Shown here in pieces: positions 1 through 8,540 of a stretch of 43,043 nt of DNA. The position numbers were made by a program, and so were the translations under genes. The number at the start of each line of letters is the position of its first letter. Position 1 is the first letter of the stretch. A model generated the notes under the pieces. It made no database searches, had not been told where the DNA came from, and was given only the letters and a program-made list of their open reading frames with translations. The stretch lies in assembly GCA_963972105.1 (NCBI GenBank), contig CAXAVH010000005.1, positions 1 to 43,043 of the forward strand, read 5' to 3'. The DNA is from NZQO01 sp002693605. Lineage in GTDB: Bacteria; Bacteroidota; Bacteroidia; Flavobacteriales; Flavobacteriaceae.

Positions 1-863
1 GGTACAAATGATACCGAAGACCGGTACCCGTGACCCTTGCCATTGCTCAGTAACTGCCACGTTTTTCCACCGTCATTGGTAATGGCCTTGTTCCCTTCGT
101 TGGATTCCTTATCGTCCCAATTACCTCCAAAAACAATTCCGCGATTCTCATTGTAGAAATCGATACTGTAAATTCCGGTCATCGCCTTTCCTTGTATAAT
201 GGGAGTCTCGAAAACCTCCCAGGTTTCACCCTTGTCGGGTGAGTGAAATACTCTCGCCCGTTTCCCACCTGTAGCAATCCATACCTGGTCGTTAACTATT
301 GCAATATTCGAATTGCTAGCGGCGAAGGCGGCTTCCCCCTCTTCCACGGCTGGTAGCACGGTACACGGTAGCTTTTTCCAAGTGGCGCCACCGTCCCGTG
401 TTACGATAATGGAAAGACAACCCCCTATGGGATCGCCCATGGCGATTCCTTCCTTTGCATTCCAAAAGGCCATCGAATCATAGAACACTTTCTCGCCTAC
501 TTCGGTATAAACTTCCTCTATGGAAGTCGCCTCATTGTTTTCATGCCCAATTTTGTACAAGACCCCCGGCGTGGCCACGCTGAGCACGAATACTGCGCTG
601 GGCGTAGCGGCAATGGCGCGAAAGTGAAGGGGTTGGTCCTCATAGCGAATATTCGCCAGCTTGGGCACTCCACTATCTATCAGCCCCACCATTCCTTTAT
701 CGGCCGCAAACCACACGGCATTTTCCGATACCGGAGCAATGGCACGAATGCTCAAGCTATCGGTATATATCTGCTCAACAGAAACCGATTTGAATGTAGA
801 ATCGTTAGTGTTAGAACATCCACTTAAGAGGCTTAAAACAGTGAGAAATAAGACAAACCGCAT
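1..863 (-). CDS. BNR/YCF48-repeat lipoprotein, partial (3' end outside window)
   Basis: Reading the minus strand from an ATG at 863 gives 287 open codons that run off the left edge. The N-terminus is a lipoprotein signal: Met-Arg, a hydrophobic core, then the lipobox LLSGC with the lipidated Cys at residue 16. The body holds repeats of the form TxDGGxTW and HSPDKGETW, the Asp-box/BNR pattern of beta-propellers such as sialidases and YCF48. Related flavobacterial proteins are often labelled 'oxidoreductase' or 'glycosyl hydrolase', but nothing visible here supports either activity. The expected place is the outer face of a membrane. A TACCTTTG box with a TTG 19 bases upstream lies just before the start. 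The gene is divergent from the methyltransferase at 933. The propeller fold is well supported; the function is unknown. Confidence 0.85.
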   Translation of the reverse strand, partial: MRFVLFLTVLSLLSGCSNTNDSTFKSVSVEQIYTDSLSIRAIAPVSENAVWFAADKGMVGLIDSGVPKLANIRYEDQPLHFRAIAATPSAVFVLSVATPGVLYKIGHENNEATSIEEVYTEVGEKVFYDSMAFWNAKEGIAMGDPIGGCLSIIVTRDGGATWKKLPCTVLPAVEEGEAAFAASNSNIAIVNDQVWIATGGKRARVFHSPDKGETWEVFETPIIQGKAMTGIYSIDFYNENRGIVFGGNWDDKESNEGNKAITNDGGKTWQLLSNGKGHGYRSSVSFV

Positions 864-893
864 AGAAAAATTTTTGGCCAAAAGTACACAAAA

Positions 894-923
894 CAAAGGT
901 ATTGTGGTACCTTTGCATTCCAA
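894..923 (-). promoter_or_regulatory. Promoter of the BNR lipoprotein gene
   Basis: On the minus strand TTG (923-921) is followed after 19 bases by TACCTTTG (901-894). This matches the Bacteroidetes vegetative promoter, a -33 TTTG/TTG and a -7 TAnnTTTG. The start codon at 863 lies about 30 bases downstream of the -7 box. Confidence 0.65.
908..915 (+). promoter_or_regulatory. -7 box for the RsmB-type methyltransferase gene
   Basis: TACCTTTG fits TAnnTTTG and ends 17 bases before the ATG at 933. No TTG is seen at the expected -33 position. Together with the minus-strand box at 894-901 it forms an inverted repeat with 8-base arms and a 6-base spacer. Confidence 0.5.
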
Positions 924-932
924 TTTAAGACT

Positions 933-2141
933 ATGAGACTACACCGAAATCTAGTGTTTGCTACCATCGATTCGCTTCACCAAATCTTCAATGAAGACAA
1001 GCAGGCAGATAAGGTACTGAAAAACACCCTAAAGCGCGATAAGCGCTGGGGCGCTCGAGATAGGAGTTTTATAGCCGAAACTACCTACGACATCGTACGG
1101 TGGAAGCGTCTCTATGCTGAAATTGCCGAGGTAAAGGAGCCGTTCGATCGGCCCAATTTATTCCGTCTGTTTACCGTCTGGGCCACCTTGAACGGAATCA
1201 AGATTCCGGATTGGCCGCAATTTGAAGAGACTCCTACCCGACGCATTAAAGGGCGGTTCGATGAGCTGTCGAAAATACGCAAGTACCGGGAGTCCATTCC
1301 AGATTGGCTAGACGAACTGGGGCAGAAAGAACTCGGTAAAAAATGGGATGCCGAGATTGGCGCACTGAACCAGTTGGCCGATGTCGTGCTGCGGGTTAAC
1401 CCATTACAGGCGACGGTCCAGCAAGTAAAGAATGCCCTGTTCGATGCCGATATTGAAACGGAAACAATCGAGGGCGTCCCCAATGGACTGAAGTTAAAGG
1501 AACGTGCGAATGTCTTTACGACCGACGCATTTAAAAATGGCTGGTTCGAGGTACAAGATGCCAACTCCCAAAAGGTAGCACTACTTTTAAATCCAGAACC
1601 TGGAATGCGCGTTGTCGATACGTGCGCGGGTGCGGGGGGCAAGAGTCTTCATATAGCCGCCTTGATGGAGAACAAAGGTTCCATTATTTCCCTGGATATT
1701 TACGGCAACAAGCTGAACGAGCTAAAACGGCGCGCAAGACGGAATGGCGCCCACAATATCGAAACTCGCATAATAGACTCTACCAAGGTGATAAAAAAAT
1801 TACATGGGAAGGCCGATAAAGTCTTGATAGACGCCCCTTGCTCGGGCCTGGGCGTGCTGAAGCGGAATCCAGATACTAAATGGAAGTTGCAGCCGGAGTT
1901 TCTCGATAAAATCAGGGCGACACAGCAGGAAATTATCCAGACGTATTCAAAAATGGTAAAGGACGGTGGGCAAATGGTCTATGCCACGTGTTCCATCCTT
2001 CCTTCGGAAAACGAAAAACAGGTAGCGACTTTCCTTGCATCGGCAGAAGGTGCCGATTTCTCCCTTACCAAGGAACATAAGATTTTGGCCAGTGAATCTG
2101 GATTCGATGGATTCTACATGGCGCTGCTTCAGAAAAAATAG
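933..2141 (+). CDS. RsmB/NOP-family RNA m5C methyltransferase
   Basis: This 402-residue protein is an S-adenosylmethionine-dependent RNA cytosine-5 methyltransferase of the Sun/Fmu (RsmB) family, which acts on rRNA in the cytoplasm. SAM motif I (VDTCAGAGGK) is at 228-237. Motif IV (DAPCSGLG) carries Cys303, and motif VI (YATCSILPSEN) carries Cys353. In this family the motif VI Cys is the nucleophile and the motif IV Cys helps release the product. The N-terminal ~130 residues are the expected place for the NusB-like or RNA-binding part. At 402 residues it is a little shorter than E. coli RsmB (429). The ATG is 17 bases after a TAnnTTTG box and a strong hairpin follows the stop. The target base (E. 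coli RsmB methylates C967 of 16S rRNA) cannot be told from sequence, so no symbol is assigned. Confidence 0.92.
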   Translation: MRLHRNLVFATIDSLHQIFNEDKQADKVLKNTLKRDKRWGARDRSFIAETTYDIVRWKRLYAEIAEVKEPFDRPNLFRLFTVWATLNGIKIPDWPQFEETPTRRIKGRFDELSKIRKYRESIPDWLDELGQKELGKKWDAEIGALNQLADVVLRVNPLQATVQQVKNALFDADIETETIEGVPNGLKLKERANVFTTDAFKNGWFEVQDANSQKVALLLNPEPGMRVVDTCAGAGGKSLHIAALMENKGSIISLDIYGNKLNELKRRARRNGAHNIETRIIDSTKVIKKLHGKADKVLIDAPCSGLGVLKRNPDTKWKLQPEFLDKIRATQQEIIQTYSKMVKDGGQMVYATCSILPSENEKQVATFLASAEGADFSLTKEHKILASESGFDGFYMALLQKK

Positions 2142-2189
2142 TTAGCATGTAGCAGACTAATTTTATTGCTGGGAAAGAAACAATCACAT

Positions 2190-2222
2190 AAAAAAAACGT
2201 CCTCAAATTGAGGACGTTTTTT
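2190..2222. terminator. Bidirectional intrinsic terminator
   Basis: A run of A, then a stem whose arms read CGTCCTCAA and TTGAGGACG around a single A, then six T. The flanking A and T runs make it work in both directions. It sits between the convergent methyltransferase and T9SS-cargo genes. Confidence 0.9.
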
Positions 2223-2239
2223 GGTATAACATCAATTTT

Positions 2240-4402
2240 CTATTCAACTATAATACGTTTGGTGGCGGCATTCTTACCGTTGGTTACCTTTACGAAATAC
2301 ACGCCGGTGGGCGCAGTCGCCATGCTTACGCTTGCAGTATATTCCGTTCCGTTGGCTTCCATGCTACCTGAATAAATACCCTGTCCTATCGTGTTGTAGA
2401 TAGTGTAGCTCAGGTCACCATATTCGTTTTCGGGAACGAACGTTATCGCATAATTGCGATTAGACGTAGGGTAAACAATGAAATTGCCTTTGCTGAATTC
2501 CAGGTCGCCCGTAGATAGAGTCGTATTGTTTACGGTGGTAATAAAGTTATCGTTACCCGGGGCCTGATCGCCTGCAAGAAGTGTCCTCGCCTCGATGGTG
2601 TAGGTTTCCTGCGGGGTTGACAGATCGAGTGTCTGGCTAAAGGTAAAGGTAGTACCCGTTTGTGGCGCCAAGGTTCCGCTAAAGGTTTCGGTGGCGATGG
2701 AAGTTCCGTCTAGGAGCAATTCCACCTCAAAATTAGATTGCGGGCTATTTCCGAAGTTAAAAAGCGTTACTTCCACCGTTTCAGAATCGGATAGGGAACC
2801 GTCTGTCGGCGATATGAAATTCGCCACCCCAACATCGGCGCTGAGCATACTTTCCAACTTGAAGCTGGCAATGCGCGTTACCCAAAAATTATTCGAAGAG
2901 AAATATTCGCTGGTATTCCAAAAGGTGAGCCCGTCTGGGTCCATGGTAAGGTGCGAATAGTCGCCAAATCGATTTCCGTTGGACTGCACGCCACCTCCGT
3001 TAATAATAGTGGTTTCAGGAAACGTCATTACACCCAGCGGGTCATCGGCATATCTGCCCGTATAACGCACACCAACCCGAGTGTTTTCGCTCCCTAGGTT
3101 AAATGCGACCCCTATATTTCCTTCAGAATCCATAGCAGCACTTCCCATAAAGCGGCTCTCACCATCGGCCGGCGCATAAGTACCTTCTTGGAAAACGGAC
3201 CAATCATTTGTAGAATCGTTGCGAAGCTCAATCCACCGCAGTCCCGAAGTGTCGTTTCCGTCTACGTCTACGTTAAAGGTAATTACCCAGGAATTATGGG
3301 TGGCAAATCTTCGGTAATTGGCTGCATAAGATATTACCCCTTGAATGGCATCAATACGCTGGCTCGTACCCGGTTGCCTAATATCTCCCGTACCAAAAGG
3401 CCTAAAGGTAGCCTCAAAGGGATTAGTTGGAACTACCAATGGGTTGGAAATCGTAGAATTGGAAGGCGTTGTATAATCAACATCAATTTCCCACACCTTC
3501 AAGTGGTCAAAGCTCACACCGTTCCATCCGTCGTCCTGCAAGTAAACAATATACCCGGGAGCATTCGGGTCGAAATCGGTACCAACCAGGTTAGCCGGTT
3601 CTGGGCTAAATACGGTATTTGGGTTCCGGATAACCCCGGGCAGGTTAAACCCGATAATCTGTGGCGCGGGAGCTCCGGCTAAAATGGCATCGCGCTCCAG
3701 CACGTAGGTCGTATTTCCTGTAAATTTATTTGCCGTTAGGTAGTACCCATCGTGCCATACCGAATAATGCGGGTAATCTGGAAAATCATCCAGCGGAAAT
3801 GAGTAAACGAAATACGACCCGGTAGGATCGGGCGTTTCGGAAACCCCCACTATGAGTGCATCGTCTGAAACCCGGAACTGACTCACGAAAAATCGATCGG
3901 CCAGTTGGTCGTACAAGACGATAGGATCTCCGCTATTATTTCCCGAGCCCAGGAATTGTCCGAGGGATGTGGGTCCTGTTAGCAGGTTTCCGACCTTATC
4001 GAAAATCTTCACCACCACGTTCACCGCGTGTACATAATGGTTAGGGCCCACCGCCCCAGTAGGATCGGGTGGCACAGCCTGGCCTTCATTTACAGAGGCG
4101 CCGGGAAAGTTCTGCTCGATATTCCTGCCGTCGCCATATTCAATGAAATCCTGCCGAATGGGGTCGCCGTTTAAGGGCAACGCATCATCGTTTACCTTCG
4201 GGTTCGGCTTAAGGTTGTTGGGTATTATCCGCAAATTTTCCACCTCGCTATCCTTGAGTGGAATCACGGTTGGCATCTCTCTTAAAGGAATGGTCTTCCC
4301 TAAAAATTGGCCCTGTGCAATTACCTTAGGACCCTCGCCATCTTGGGCCATAAGCAGCGGTCCAATTAGCAACATTAACAATAAGTAGTGTAGTTTTTTC
4401 AT
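2240..4402 (-). CDS. T9SS type A sorting-domain secreted protein
   Basis: The 720-residue protein begins with a Sec signal peptide (MKKLHYLLLMLLIGPLLMAQ). It ends in a type A T9SS sorting domain: a YPTSN turn, a YTIYNTIGQ strand, GVYFVKV, and the basic KRIIVE tail. It should therefore be exported across the outer membrane and anchored or released. Residues ~90-520 are a large region with propeller-like stretches (VPPDPTGAVGPNHYVHAVN near the start). Residues ~530-630 resemble a CARDB-type Ig module (VTLFNFGNSPQSNFEVELLLDG). No catalytic motif is recognised. Related proteins are usually annotated only by the sorting domain. The ATG at 4402 gives a clean signal peptide. A near-consensus TATCTTTA lies at 4433-4426. 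Confidence 0.88.
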   Translation of the reverse strand: MKKLHYLLLMLLIGPLLMAQDGEGPKVIAQGQFLGKTIPLREMPTVIPLKDSEVENLRIIPNNLKPNPKVNDDALPLNGDPIRQDFIEYGDGRNIEQNFPGASVNEGQAVPPDPTGAVGPNHYVHAVNVVVKIFDKVGNLLTGPTSLGQFLGSGNNSGDPIVLYDQLADRFFVSQFRVSDDALIVGVSETPDPTGSYFVYSFPLDDFPDYPHYSVWHDGYYLTANKFTGNTTYVLERDAILAGAPAPQIIGFNLPGVIRNPNTVFSPEPANLVGTDFDPNAPGYIVYLQDDGWNGVSFDHLKVWEIDVDYTTPSNSTISNPLVVPTNPFEATFRPFGTGDIRQPGTSQRIDAIQGVISYAANYRRFATHNSWVITFNVDVDGNDTSGLRWIELRNDSTNDWSVFQEGTYAPADGESRFMGSAAMDSEGNIGVAFNLGSENTRVGVRYTGRYADDPLGVMTFPETTIINGGGVQSNGNRFGDYSHLTMDPDGLTFWNTSEYFSSNNFWVTRIASFKLESMLSADVGVANFISPTDGSLSDSETVEVTLFNFGNSPQSNFEVELLLDGTSIATETFSGTLAPQTGTTFTFSQTLDLSTPQETYTIEARTLLAGDQAPGNDNFITTVNNTTLSTGDLEFSKGNFIVYPTSNRNYAITFVPENEYGDLSYTIYNTIGQGIYSGSMEANGTEYTASVSMATAPTGVYFVKVTNGKNAATKRIIVE

Positions 4403-4546
4403 TTTCGTAGCTTTAATTTGAAATCTAAAGATACTGAATTTCAGCGTTTATAGAAACAGGTTTCCGCAAGAGAATATGTCAATACCATAGTAATGAACAA
4501 TTTATGCAACAAAAACTTTGAATTTCAGTACCATTTATAGATAACG

Positions 4547-4560
4547 AAGGAAATTTCCTT
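4547..4560. repeat. 14-bp perfect palindrome upstream of purL
   Basis: AAGGAAATTTCCTT is its own reverse complement. It lies in the 289-base divergent spacer (4403-4691) between the T9SS-cargo gene and purL, about 130 bases before the purL start. It may be an operator or chance in AT-rich DNA. Apart from this and the purL -7 box I see no gene or RNA in the spacer. Confidence 0.4.
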
Positions 4561-4652
4561 TGTAAGAAAAGATAGATTTTTCTTCTGAAATAACCTCTAA
4601 AAACGATGAGCAACCAACCGTTCTAGGTGCTTTAAAGTATCTTAAAAATCAT

Positions 4653-4660
4653 TATCTTTG
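4653..4660 (+). promoter_or_regulatory. -7 box for purL
   Basis: TATCTTTG is an exact TAnnTTTG match ending 31 bases before the purL ATG. The -33 region has only a TTTA, so the promoter is recognised mainly by its -7 box. Confidence 0.6.
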
Positions 4661-4691
4661 CGCTTTCGTTTTTCACGCTAATTTCTTTGGA

Positions 4692-7600
4692 ATGATTCAC
4701 TTTTTTGGAACTGAAAACAACACGGTTTTTGCCGTTCAAACATCGGGCACGCTATCAAACGACGACATAAAAAAATTGCAGTGGCTTTTTGGCGACCAAC
4801 CCAAGATTGACAAATCCGCACTGGCGGATTTTTTTGTTGGGCCACGAGCCGCGATGGTAACCCCATGGAGCACCAACGCGGTTGAAATTACCCAAAATAT
4901 GGGCATTGACGGGATACGCCGTATTGAGGAATTTAGCAACGTTGCCGAGGGGTACACTGATTTCGACCCTATGCTATCCCAAAAATACGATGGTCTTGAC
5001 CAAGAAGTGTTCAACATCAACATAAACCCAGAACCCGTCCGGGAGATTCAGGATATTGCCGCCTACAATGAGGCCGAGGGATTGGCACTTAACAGCGAGG
5101 AAATTCTATACCTGGAAAACCTTTCAGAAAAATTGGGACGACCGCTTACCGACAGCGAGGTATTTGGTTTTAGCCAAGTAAATAGCGAGCACTGCCGCCA
5201 TAAGATCTTTAACGGTACGTTCGAGATTGACGGCGAGGAAATGCCCTCGTCGCTTTTTAAAATGATTAGAAGGACTTCGCAAGAAAATCCGAACGATATC
5301 GTATCAGCCTACAAAGACAATGTTGCCTTTATCAAGGGCCCCAGGGCCACACAGTTTGCGCCCAAATCACCCGATGTGCCAGACTGGTACCAGAAAACCG
5401 ATTTTGACAGCGTCATCTCCCTGAAGGCAGAAACCCATAACTTTCCCACAACGGTCGAACCATTTAACGGAGCCGCCACTGGAAGCGGGGGCGAGATTCG
5501 CGATCGGTTGGCAGGTGGAAAGGGCTCATTGCCCCTGGCAGGCACCGCGGTTTATATGACCTCATACTCTCGCCTAGATGCAAACCGGCCCTGGGAGCAA
5601 GGCATGGAAGCCCGTGATTGGCTATACCAAACCCCGTTGGATATTCTCATTAAGGCCAGTAACGGCGCATCCGATTTTGGCAATAAATTCGGGCAACCGC
5701 TCATTGCCGGTTCGGTGTTGACCTTTGAGCACGAGGAAGACGCACGCAAGCTAGGATTCGACAAGGTAATTATGCTAGCGGGTGGTATTGGCTACGCAAA
5801 AGCCGACCAAGCCCTGAAGGATATTCCAAAAAAGGGGGATAAGGTGGTTATCTTAGGGGGTGAGAACTACCGTATTGGAATGGGCGGCGCAGCCGTTTCT
5901 TCTGCCGATACAGGCGAATTTGAAAGCGGTATCGAGTTGAACGCCATACAGCGTTCCAACCCAGAGATGCAGAAACGCGCTGCCAATGCCATTCGAGGAA
6001 TGGTAGAGAGCGAGCAAAATCCAATCGTGTCGATACACGACCACGGTGCCGGCGGCCACTTAAACTGCCTTAGCGAACTAGTTGAGGAAACTGGTGGAAA
6101 AATAGATATAGACAAACTGCCCGTAGGCGACCCTACCCTTTCGGCAAAGGAACTTATAGGGAATGAGTCCCAGGAAAGAATGGGTCTCGTTATTGGCCAA
6201 AAAGATATCGAAAAATTGAAACGGGTAGCCGACAGGGAGCGTTCGCCTATGTACCAAGTGGGCGAAGTAACAGGAGACCACCGATTTGTATTCCGGAGCG
6301 AAACTACGGGCGAAAGACCCATGGATTTTGACCTAGCCGATATGTTTGGCAGTTCGCCCAAAACCGTATTGCGCGATACGACCGTGGCGAGAAAATACAA
6401 AGATCCGGAATATGTTGCGGTAGACCTGGAAGGCTACCTAGCACAACTGCTTCAGCTGGAGGCCGTAGCGTGCAAGGATTGGCTAACCAATAAGGTAGAT
6501 CGATGTGTTTCGGGAAGGGTTGCGAAACAGCAATGCGCCGGTCCGTTGCAATTGCCCCTCAACAATTGTGGGGTAATGGCGTTGGATTATAACGGAACAC
6601 ATGGGGTGGCAACCAGTATTGGCCACTCCCCTATTTCTGGGCTCGTAGATCCAGTAGCCGGATCACGTAATTCGATTACCGAAGCGCTTACCAATATCGT
6701 TTGGGCGCCGTTGGAAAATGGACTGAAAAGCGTATCGCTTTCGGCCAACTGGATGTGGCCCTGTAACAATAAGGGCGAAGATGCAAGGTTGTATAAGGCG
6801 GTTGAAGGGGTATCGAACTTCGCCGTCGAATTGGGAATTAATGTACCCACAGGGAAGGATTCCCTTTCCATGAAACAGAAATATCCCAATGAAGAAGTAA
6901 TCTCCCCAGGAACGGTTATTATTTCGGCGACTGGACATTGCAACGCAATTTCCAAGACGGTTGAGCCAGTACTTCAGAAAAATAGTGGTGCCATTTATTA
7001 CATTAATATTTCCCAGGACGACTTCAAACTTGGCGGTTCCTCCTTCGCGCAGATCCTGAACACCATAGGTAGCGATGCCCCCACGGTAAAGAGCGCTTCA
7101 TACGTAAAAACAGTTTTCAACACCCTGCAGCAGCTCATTTCCGAAGAAAAAATTGCAGCCGGGCACGATGTTGCATCGGGCGGACTTATTACAACCCTTC
7201 TCGAAATGTGCTTTGCGAACGTAAATCTGGGAGCAGATTTGGACCTTTCGGAATTGGGAGATGATCTCGTTAAGACCCTCTTTGCCGAAAACTGCGGTGT
7301 TGTTATCCAGGCTTCTGAAAATGAAACGGTGGAAAATTTATTGTCTGAAAATGATATTGATTTCACGAAATTGGGGACGGCAATCGCTTCCGAAATGTTG
7401 GTGGTTAAACATAAGGACACCAAGCTGGAACTTGATATTCCGAAATACCGCGATATTTGGTACAAAACCTCGTACTTACTGGACCAAAGACAAAGTGGCC
7501 CCGTGAAGGCAGAGGAGCGCTACCATAATTATAAAAAACAACCCTTGCAGTATAATTTCCCGTCACACTTTACGGGAAAGCTTCCTGTAACTAGGACCGA

Positions 7601-8357
7601 TAAGCCCCGTATTAAGGCGGCTATCCTACGAGAAAAGGGCAGTAATAGCGAACGCGAAATGGCCAATGCGATGTACCTTGCCGGTTTTGATGTCAAAGAT
7701 GTGCACATGACCGATTTGATTACCGGGCGCGAGACGTTGGAAGACATTCAGTTTATTGCCGCGGTAGGAGGTTTTTCCAATAGCGACGTGCTAGGAAGCG
7801 CCAAGGGTTGGGCCGGTGCCTTTCGCTACAATGAAAAGGCAAACCGCGCGCTGAAACAATTTTTCGATAGGGATGATACGCTTTCCCTGGGTGTTTGCAA
7901 CGGGTGCCAACTTTTCGTGGAACTGGGACTTATGACCCCGGACCATAAAGAAAAGCCAAAGATGCTCCATAACGACACCCATAAATTTGAGTGTAACTTT
8001 ACATCGGTTACCATTCAGGAGAACAATTCGGTTATGCTGTCAAGCCTGGCAGGAAGCACACTGGGTATCTGGGCTGCACACGGCGAAGGAAAATTTAGTT
8101 TCCCAATGGCTGAGGAAAATTACAACATCGTAGGTAAATATGGCTACGAAACGTTTCCCGCAAACCCCAACGGCAGCGATTTCAATACCGCGATGCTCAC
8201 CGACGCCACCGGAAGGCACTTGGTCATGATGCCGCATTTGGAACGCTCTACCTTTCCGTGGAACTGGGCGCATTATCCCGAGAACCGAAACGACGAGGTT
8301 TCGCCATGGATAGAAGCCTTCGTGAACGCCCAAAAGTGGCTGGAAGCCAAACATTAA
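4692..8357 (+). CDS. purL: Phosphoribosylformylglycinamidine synthase
   Basis: PurL makes FGAM from FGAR, ATP and glutamine, the fourth step of de novo purine synthesis, in the cytoplasm. At 1221 residues it is the long single-chain form, near the 1295 of E. coli, not the PurS/PurL/PurQ form of Bacillus. The N-terminal and AIRS-like synthetase halves include SEHCRHK (~165-171), a Gly-rich substrate loop (GAATGSGGEIRD) and GDPTLSAKELIGNESQERMG. The C-terminal class I glutaminase has nucleophile Cys1069 in LGVCNGCQ and the His1182/Glu1184 pair in MMPHLER, so the triad is intact. Transcription appears monocistronic: a TAnnTTTG box lies upstream and 183 bases separate it from the next gene. The identification is secure. 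Confidence 0.98.
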   Translation: MIHFFGTENNTVFAVQTSGTLSNDDIKKLQWLFGDQPKIDKSALADFFVGPRAAMVTPWSTNAVEITQNMGIDGIRRIEEFSNVAEGYTDFDPMLSQKYDGLDQEVFNININPEPVREIQDIAAYNEAEGLALNSEEILYLENLSEKLGRPLTDSEVFGFSQVNSEHCRHKIFNGTFEIDGEEMPSSLFKMIRRTSQENPNDIVSAYKDNVAFIKGPRATQFAPKSPDVPDWYQKTDFDSVISLKAETHNFPTTVEPFNGAATGSGGEIRDRLAGGKGSLPLAGTAVYMTSYSRLDANRPWEQGMEARDWLYQTPLDILIKASNGASDFGNKFGQPLIAGSVLTFEHEEDARKLGFDKVIMLAGGIGYAKADQALKDIPKKGDKVVILGGENYRIGMGGAAVSSADTGEFESGIELNAIQRSNPEMQKRAANAIRGMVESEQNPIVSIHDHGAGGHLNCLSELVEETGGKIDIDKLPVGDPTLSAKELIGNESQERMGLVIGQKDIEKLKRVADRERSPMYQVGEVTGDHRFVFRSETTGERPMDFDLADMFGSSPKTVLRDTTVARKYKDPEYVAVDLEGYLAQLLQLEAVACKDWLTNKVDRCVSGRVAKQQCAGPLQLPLNNCGVMALDYNGTHGVATSIGHSPISGLVDPVAGSRNSITEALTNIVWAPLENGLKSVSLSANWMWPCNNKGEDARLYKAVEGVSNFAVELGINVPTGKDSLSMKQKYPNEEVISPGTVIISATGHCNAISKTVEPVLQKNSGAIYYINISQDDFKLGGSSFAQILNTIGSDAPTVKSASYVKTVFNTLQQLISEEKIAAGHDVASGGLITTLLEMCFANVNLGADLDLSELGDDLVKTLFAENCGVVIQASENETVENLLSENDIDFTKLGTAIASEMLVVKHKDTKLELDIPKYRDIWYKTSYLLDQRQSGPVKAEERYHNYKKQPLQYNFPSHFTGKLPVTRTDKPRIKAAILREKGSNSEREMANAMYLAGFDVKDVHMTDLITGRETLEDIQFIAAVGGFSNSDVLGSAKGWAGAFRYNEKANRALKQFFDRDDTLSLGVCNGCQLFVELGLMTPDHKEKPKMLHNDTHKFECNFTSVTIQENNSVMLSSLAGSTLGIWAAHGEGKFSFPMAEENYNIVGKYGYETFPANPNGSDFNTAMLTDATGRHLVMMPHLERSTFPWNWAHYPENRNDEVSPWIEAFVNAQKWLEAKH

Positions 8358-8540
8358 CTGCAAGAGAGATATTCAGAAAATAGTTCCTTCGCCGAATCGC
8401 TACTATTTGGAATAGGCGCGTAGTCATACTTTTTGGAAGATTGCTTACATTTAAGGATGCTAGGCAATCTTGCTACCCATTTTTGCGTCCAATAATCAAT
8501 ATTTTTTTCTATTTTGCGTAGCTACTAGAACCCTTATATT

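Noticed and set aside
1112..1642. 176-codon open frame on the minus strand within the RsmB-type gene
   Set aside because: It is antisense to a gene with intact catalytic motifs, has no recognisable domain and no promoter.
4434..4528. Two copies of TGAATTTCAG before purL
   Set aside because: AATTTCAG-like strings recur across the window in unrelated places, so this is probably base-composition bias.
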